A stretch of DNA of 64,000 nt from assembly GCA_028583405.1 (NCBI GenBank), contig CM053249.1, forward strand, positions 40,458,499 to 40,522,498, written 5' to 3'. The stretch is from Pogonophryne albipinna (Eukaryota > Chordata > Actinopteri > Perciformes > Artedidraconidae). Under the pieces are notes generated by a model that was not told the origin of the DNA, searched no databases, and saw only the letters and a program-made list of their open reading frames with translations. A program made the position numbers and the translations under genes. Below, one piece after another: positions 58,987 to 64,000 of this stretch (within the stretch, counting starts at the first letter, position 1; every line of letters begins with the position of its first letter).

Positions 58987-60085
58987 TTACGATTTCTGTG
59001 GCTATCTACCAGCGATCATGTTTAATATGAAAGACTACCCACACATGTATCCCTTATAAAAACGGTATTGTGCAGCACTCATCCAGATAAGATGTGACTG
59101 TTACCTCGTTTTGCAAAGATAGCAGCAGCAATGTCATTGGGGATATTTAGACTTTAAAGTGCTGCTTGGTCGTGAATGTTGGTGTCGGCAAACAATATTA
59201 CGAATCCTCTATTCAAACATAATATTCAATGTGCATCGACATGAAAATAACAAAAAAGTTCATGCTGGACTCAAACCCGAGTCCCAACAGTAAAAATCAA
59301 TCATGCCCTGCGCGCTATGAGTGCGCCACGAATCATCACATCCTAACAGATCACCACAGCTCAATTTGTTACATTAACATTGTCAACAACTTCTAGAAAA
59401 GTGCAACTCGACCATCATTTATAATGTGAGCGAATGTCTGTACACTTTAAGCCATATAATATACATATTATAGTAGGCATTTGCTTAGAAATAGTATACT
59501 GACTGAGGTCTGTATCAAGCCTCATTAAGACCCACAGAGATCAGATATCCTAGTTTATCAGCCTGCGAGCCCACATTATGTTGTGATAAGTGTTAATTTT
59601 ACATATAAATGTGTTCTAGTGAAAACATTAACTTCCAATATGCAAATCAGGCCATGTGTTGCGTGATATTTGCCATGCAACATTATGCTATAATATAATA
59701 TTTTGCCTCACAATATAGACATTTTGAAACGTTAACTTTCTAAATAGGCCCCCCATTTCCTTTTGCTCTGTCTGCTAATGCAGTAGCTGATAGGATGTAA
59801 ACCTGGACCAAAGGTGTTGCGCTAGAAACAGAATGCAATTTAAAAAAAGGTTTATATTCTAGCAATACTGGCTGTCTTTTCTGTCTTGCGACAGACTCAC
59901 AAAAATAAAATACTTAACAGCATAGGCATCACGTCCCCTATGGTGTGCTAAGGGCCAATTTTACACATTGCAACTATAATAACAGTGGCCAAATTCATGT
60001 TCTAATATGCAATGCAAGCTTTGCTTCTGTAGCCTATAGTAGATAGACTTACTCATTAGTGTGACAGAAGGAAAGACAACAACAA
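58987..60085. other. Non-coding stretch with a tRNA-like sequence
   Basis: No gene was recognised apart from the tRNA-like segment at 59,250-59,335. Confidence 0.45.
59250..59335 (-). tRNA. tRNA-like sequence, probably pseudogene
   Basis: On the minus strand, GTGGCGCACTCATAGCGCGC resembles a D-arm/A-box region. About 40 bp later GGACTCGGGTTTGAGTCC resembles a T-arm with a B-box, and a T-run follows as a possible Pol III stop. The outer ends can pair (GTTCGTG with CATGAAC, one bulge). The anticodon arm is not convincing and no anticodon is assigned. Confidence 0.35.
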
Positions 60086-60099
60086 TGATATTAATGATT

Positions 60100-60935
60100 C
60101 AGTATCTATTTATTTAATCCTTTACTTGGCAGGGACAATGCTCAGTAATGAACACTTAAAACATTAAAATGCGTCAAGCATAACAGTGGCAGATTTAGCT
60201 TTGAGCTAATTTCCATCCGCAGTCCCTCACATAAAACATTTAAGAAAATTACATTTTACAAACATGGCAAAAACTAAAATACATGATATGCAAAAAGTGC
60301 AAGAGCAGCATACACAAGTATTTATCACATGGTAATACAATATAGCAGCAACAACATATAAAGTGCAAGAAAATATAAAAGTGCTACATAAAGTGCAAGA
60401 GGAGATACCCCTGTGTTAAAGTGCATTTAGCGGTGATCGCACGTCTGTTTGTTTCTCAACCATTCTTTGAGTTGACCTTTGAACCTATTGAGGGTGGGAC
60501 AATCCCGTATCTCAGTTGGGAGGCTATTCCACAAAGAGCTGCCTTTAACGGAGAGGACATTTTGTCCAAAAGTGGTCCGTCTACGGTGGACTTCACAGTC
60601 TCCTCTGGTTTCTGACCTAGTGCAGCGTCCAGTGTCTTTTGTGGATGAATTCCCCTAAGGGAGGGGGGGGGGGCAGTCCATGTAAACATTTATAAACAGA
60701 ACACATACTTTTAAAAGACTTAAAATTGTCAAAACTCAAGAAATTGTGTTTTTCAAGGATGGTACAGTGGTGGTATGAATTTGGCTTTCTGTCAAACACC
60801 TGGATAGCTCTCTTGTACAGCTTTATTTGGCAAGTATGTATAAACATACAAGGAACATAGCCTTTTTCTGTCCGGTTGGGATCCAAACCACACAGTGATG
60901 GATGTACAGAGAACAGACTGGATTATTGCAGAGTA
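60100..60935 (-). pseudogene. LINE 3' fragment (Rex/L2-like C-terminus and 3' UTR)
   Basis: Minus strand: QIKLYKRAIQVFDRKPNSYH, then MCSVYKCLHGLPPPP. After a frame change comes RTTFGQNVLSVKGSSLWNSL, then PTEIRDCPTLNRFKGQLKEW to a stop near 60,423. This is the C-terminal end of a non-LTR retrotransposon protein. The 3' UTR runs to the AAATAAATAG near 60,105. The 5' part with RT is missing, as is usual after premature reverse transcription. Confidence 0.75.
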
Positions 60936-61180
60936 ATAATAATAATAATAATACATTCGATTTATAAAGCACCTTCCATTGCTAACAGCAATCCCAAGGT
61001 GCTACAGGAGGCATAATAAAAACAAACAAAATAAACAAAAGTGTCATCAAAAGCTTTTTTAAAAGAAAGGTTTTTAAGCCTTTCTTGAAGGCGTCAGTGG
61101 TCTGTGGAGTCCTCAGGTGGTCTGGGAGGGACCAAGGAGACATATTCTGCTCTGCCATTAAGATTTGCAGGAAGAGCAAA
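60936..61180 (-). pseudogene. Second LINE 3'-end fragment
   Basis: (AAT)n then TTTATAAAGCACCTTCCATT and AATCCCAAGGTGCTAC, a 3' end motif of a fish LINE. The minus-strand frame reads LRTPQTTDAFKKGLKTFLLK, a typical LINE C-terminus. Confidence 0.6.
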
Positions 61181-61550
61181 AGTAGTCATCCTCTGTGGGG
61201 GAGGCCAGTCCCACGCATCCTATGTGATACCACATTTGGCAGGTGGTGCACTCAATCTGACAGGGAAAAAGAGAAATACTTTAGAATACTGTCAAACATT
61301 TTGTCAGGTTCACATCAATCATCCTGATTAGGATGTCAAATTAAGCCGTTTTAACTTCCTTAGACATTATTTCTTTACATAGTATGGCAATGGGTGTCAG
61401 ATATAGGGTTACAATCTTAGCTGTGGTCCTTTCTGTTTGGAGTCTGTTGGTATGTTCCTGCAGCTGCTCCAGTGCCCACCGAAAGTGCAAAGACATGCAA
61501 GTTAGGTGAATTCAACTATACATTTGCAATAGCTGTGTGATAGTGAGTGT
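61181..61550. other. Unannotated stretch 3' of the integrase/Ulp1 gene
   Basis: May contain the 3' UTR of the minus-strand gene. No AATAAA on that strand was assigned. Confidence 0.35.
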
Positions 61551-63833
61551 TCACCCAGTGATGTTGAGGTAACCTATCCAAGGGGCATCCCAGTCTTCCA
61601 GCAGAAGGACATGAATTTCTCTACATACCCACGTATCAATGTCCCCTTCAGCCCCCGAGCTGAGCTCCCCACAAGCCCTACAGAGCTGGGATAGGTCATC
61701 TGCAAAAAAGAAGATAATGTAGTTTAATGCTAATATAGACACATTGAAGTATACCTGGTAGAGTTCTGTATACCTGAATTTGTCACCAGAGACATTGCCA
61801 TGTGCATCCGCAACATGGCCACACCCATCGCGTCAACTGGATATGCCACATTTTCCCCAGCCAAAATCTGCTCTGCAAGCTAAAAAGTGTCTGATAAGTA
61901 TCATTTTGAGGACTTTTTAATAATGACAAATAGCAACAGATATAATCAAATGTTTACCTTGCACACAAACACCCCGCATGACGATGAGTCAGTTTGTTGT
62001 GGGTGAGCAACGGTTGCGCATTCCCAGCTCCCTATTCCCGGACACTTTTTGCGGACCAATGCTCTACACACAAAACACACATTTATTACAGTTTGCCAAT
62101 TTTAACATATGCCCAATTAAAATAATTTAATTCAAGATCAGTTGAATCCTGTTAAAGGACAAAAATGCTTGAATGACCTTTTTGTTGCTCCCAAAAGATG
62201 ATCCATGGTGTATGAATACATGTATTTGTCTAATGCACACATCAAAGCTGACATTTCATTCACCCTGTTACATCCTTGCATTTATCGATCTGCGCTTCTG
62301 TGGCCCCAAATGGGTCCACGAACAGGGACCGCCTCTCCTTTAGGTACATGATCTATGGAAATGCAAATACTAATTATAACCAACCCCTACATCAGATAGT
62401 GTCATGGTTCCGTCTAGATCTGTTTACGTTGAAGATTACTTACAATCAGTGTCCAGTGTCCGTGGCTGCAGACCGCTCCAACTGCCACATCATATTTGGA
62501 AAGGTCCAACTAAAACAAATTCTAATAATTACAACAACTAATGTATACACTAACATAAGTATGTATTTGTGTGTATGGACATACAAACATACATATACCC
62601 AAAATACATAGGCCTACTTATGTACAAAGAACGAAATCATCCTACTATATAGTCCTACTCACCCTTCTCAAAGAACCTTTGTGGGTTCCCTCCCAGAGCG
62701 ATGTCATGAGGTAGGAGTCTATCAGGAGAGCGCCAGCTTTCCCTCCCACCATAGTTAAATATGAATTGACGATCTAAGAGTACAAAAATAACTTGTGATA
62801 CAATCTAAATACATATCAGTCCAATATTATCTTGTTTTGTAATTTACCTCTCCCTCCAACCACTTCCTTGGGGCCAAGTCCATCAGGTTCTCAGTGTATA
62901 CTTTATATGGCCCGAACTTGCACCAGAGCGTGTGTTTTCTCCTCCCTGTCCATATTTGTCGAATTACTGTAAATATAGCAATGGCAGTTATTTGTGAAAT
63001 GCATAATTTGGAGTGTACTTTCTGTCTGTTTACTTACAAAGTTCAGGATCTTTTGGGGCCATTTGGGCCTCGCAGTCAGATGGAGATGGAGGTGCCACTT
63101 GTGGTGTTTGTGTGGTGGGTGTTTGTGTGGTGGGTGTTTGTGTGCTGTGGATGTGTGTCTGTGTCTTTGTGTGTTGTGGACCAGCCAGAGAAGAGGGATC
63201 GGACAACTTCTGTAGTTTGGCAGGGATCCTCTCCTCTGGCTGGAAATAATGTGTTAGATGGTCTATGTTGGTCTGCAACTTTGTGGTGCCCTTACCAACA
63301 ATGGCCTTTTTCCCCTCTAGTTCCAGGATGCTGTAGGGTCCCAACCAGTCATCCTCCAGCTTTCCCCCTTTCCTTTGCTCCTGTCGCACATTCCTCCGCA
63401 ACACCTGATCCCCTAATTGGAAGTTGTCTTCCTGGCCCCTTTCAATTTTTCTTTTGCGGACCTTGTCCTGACTGCTTTTCATGTTGTTTTTGACCTCTGT
63501 GAATACAGCCTCCTGTTTTTTCAGGCCTTCGTGGATCTCCTCCCGTTCGACCAGCTTGCTGACTTTGTCTTCTTTGACCTGCAACAAATGACAGTTAGAA
63601 TTTTAGAAGGCAGATGATCCAAATGAAGACGTTTGAAAAGGATGACAACATTAGAACATCTTACCAAGTACTCCTCTGGCACCTCTGAAGGATACCTAGC
63701 CTCCCTCCCAAACATCAAATAATACGGGCTGTATTTCGTGGTCAGCTGTTTCTTTGTCCGAAGAGCAAACATGGTGGACTGGAGCACCTGGTCCCAGCGT
63801 TTGGGGTGACCAGCCACCATTTTGTTCAACGTC
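61551..63833 (-). CDS. Ginger-like integrase-type transposase with Ulp1/SENP protease (3' part)
   Basis: Spliced minus-strand gene, 5' part beyond the window. Exons: 63833-63665, 63578-63038, 62966-62848, 62773-62663, 62509-62444, 62352-62272, 62063-61958, 61879-61774, 61699-61551. The first gives TLNKMVAGHPKRWDQVLQ and KYSPYYLMFGREARYPSEVP, the end of an integrase core. The second gives DWLGPYSILELEGKK (a GPY/F domain), then a TQTP-rich linker. The later exons form a C48 cysteine protease: RKWLEGE, IDSYLMTSLWEG, SHGHWTLI (His), LFVDPFGA (Asp), QQTDSSSCGVFV (Gln and Cys), so the whole catalytic set is present. Such proteases remove SUMO-like modifiers. The last exon has LCRACGEL and DTWVC, half of a possible PHD-like finger. 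Introns argue against an LTR retroelement. All junctions are GT-AG and in phase, except the one between 62,272 and 62,063, which is one base out. Could instead be a domesticated host gene. Confidence 0.75.
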
Positions 63834-64000
63834 CTTAAAATGCAGAATTCAAGTATAGGTATGAGGAAGCAGGAGAGCATATGGGTTCTCATGTATGATA
63901 AAGCAACATATCATTACTGATTACCTGTTCACATCGGAACAGGAAATGTGTTTGTTATTCTATGAAGAGCGTGAATTCCATCAGGTATTGAAAACCAATA
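63834..64000 (-). other. Upstream intron/exon of the integrase gene, unresolved
   Basis: A donor (GTGAACAG|GTAATCAG, minus strand, near 63,925) would splice in phase to give VNRTLNKMV. The short exon before it reads only a few codons back to a stop or acceptor and does not match integrase motifs I know, so the join is tentative. Confidence 0.3.

Overview
This is nuclear DNA of a ray-finned (teleost) fish. The signs are intron-containing genes with GT-AG splice sites, long (GT)n microsatellites, and a repeat set typical of teleosts: L2/Rex-like LINEs, Tc1, hAT, Kolobok-like and Ginger-like DNA transposons, and a retrovirus-like LTR element. I cannot name the species. Nearly everything legible is a mobile element or a repeat. 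The only plausible host-gene material is a few short exons between about 18.9 and 25.7 kb and one CpG-rich promoter-like stretch near 57.7 kb.

Layout. 0-2.9 kb: LINE tails, AT-rich repeat and a local duplication. 2,954-18,309: both ends of a Tc1-like transposon (TA target site, CACTGAAC/GTTCAGTG ends) enclose a giant fold-back element. Its two arms (about 3.46-5.33 kb and 16.15-18.12 kb) are mirror copies. Between them lie about 174-bp satellite monomers, in one orientation from 5.34 to 8.29 kb and in the other from 8.43 to 16.15 kb, with a 2,423-bp higher-order repeat and a solo LTR. 18.9-25.7 kb: candidate host exons interrupted by a Kolobok-like TTAA element (20,424-22,764) and a hAT element with a BED-finger transposase remnant (23,796-25,396). 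25.9-27.7 kb: a TTAA-flanked MITE and a split LINE. 27.66-36.33 kb: a second, rearranged copy of the fold-back satellite element, with an inverted copy of the Kolobok-like element at its symmetry axis.

36.3-39.5 kb: an L2-clade LINE whose 965-codon endonuclease/reverse-transcriptase frame looks intact. 39,583-55,846: a Kolobok-type DNA transposon (TTAA, AGAGC ends) with two convergent genes. On the plus strand is a small three-exon gene encoding a domain like the intracellular C-terminal domain of P2X7; on the minus strand is a 12-exon THAP-DDE transposase. The transposase is broken by a frameshift and by a 9.5-kb retrovirus-like element (43,066-52,587, 4-bp TTGT duplication) inserted in exon 9. 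That element has lost most of pol, so its gag frame runs into an integrase C-terminal tail. It in turn carries a hAT element, which carries a second hAT MITE, which carries an L2 scrap.

55.9-61.2 kb: a 70-bp x 12 minisatellite, a CpG-rich stretch, a (GT)n tract, a tRNA-like sequence and LINE 3' ends. 61,551 to beyond the right edge: a minus-strand spliced gene coding for the end of an integrase-type transposase (SPYYLMFGR, GPY motif) joined to a Ulp1/SENP-type cysteine protease with all catalytic residues visible; this is best read as a Ginger-like DNA transposon or a gene derived from one.

The genes do not form a pathway. The window is a record of successive insertions, and its order can be read from intact target-site duplications. 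All family names come from motif recognition by eye; no database search was run.
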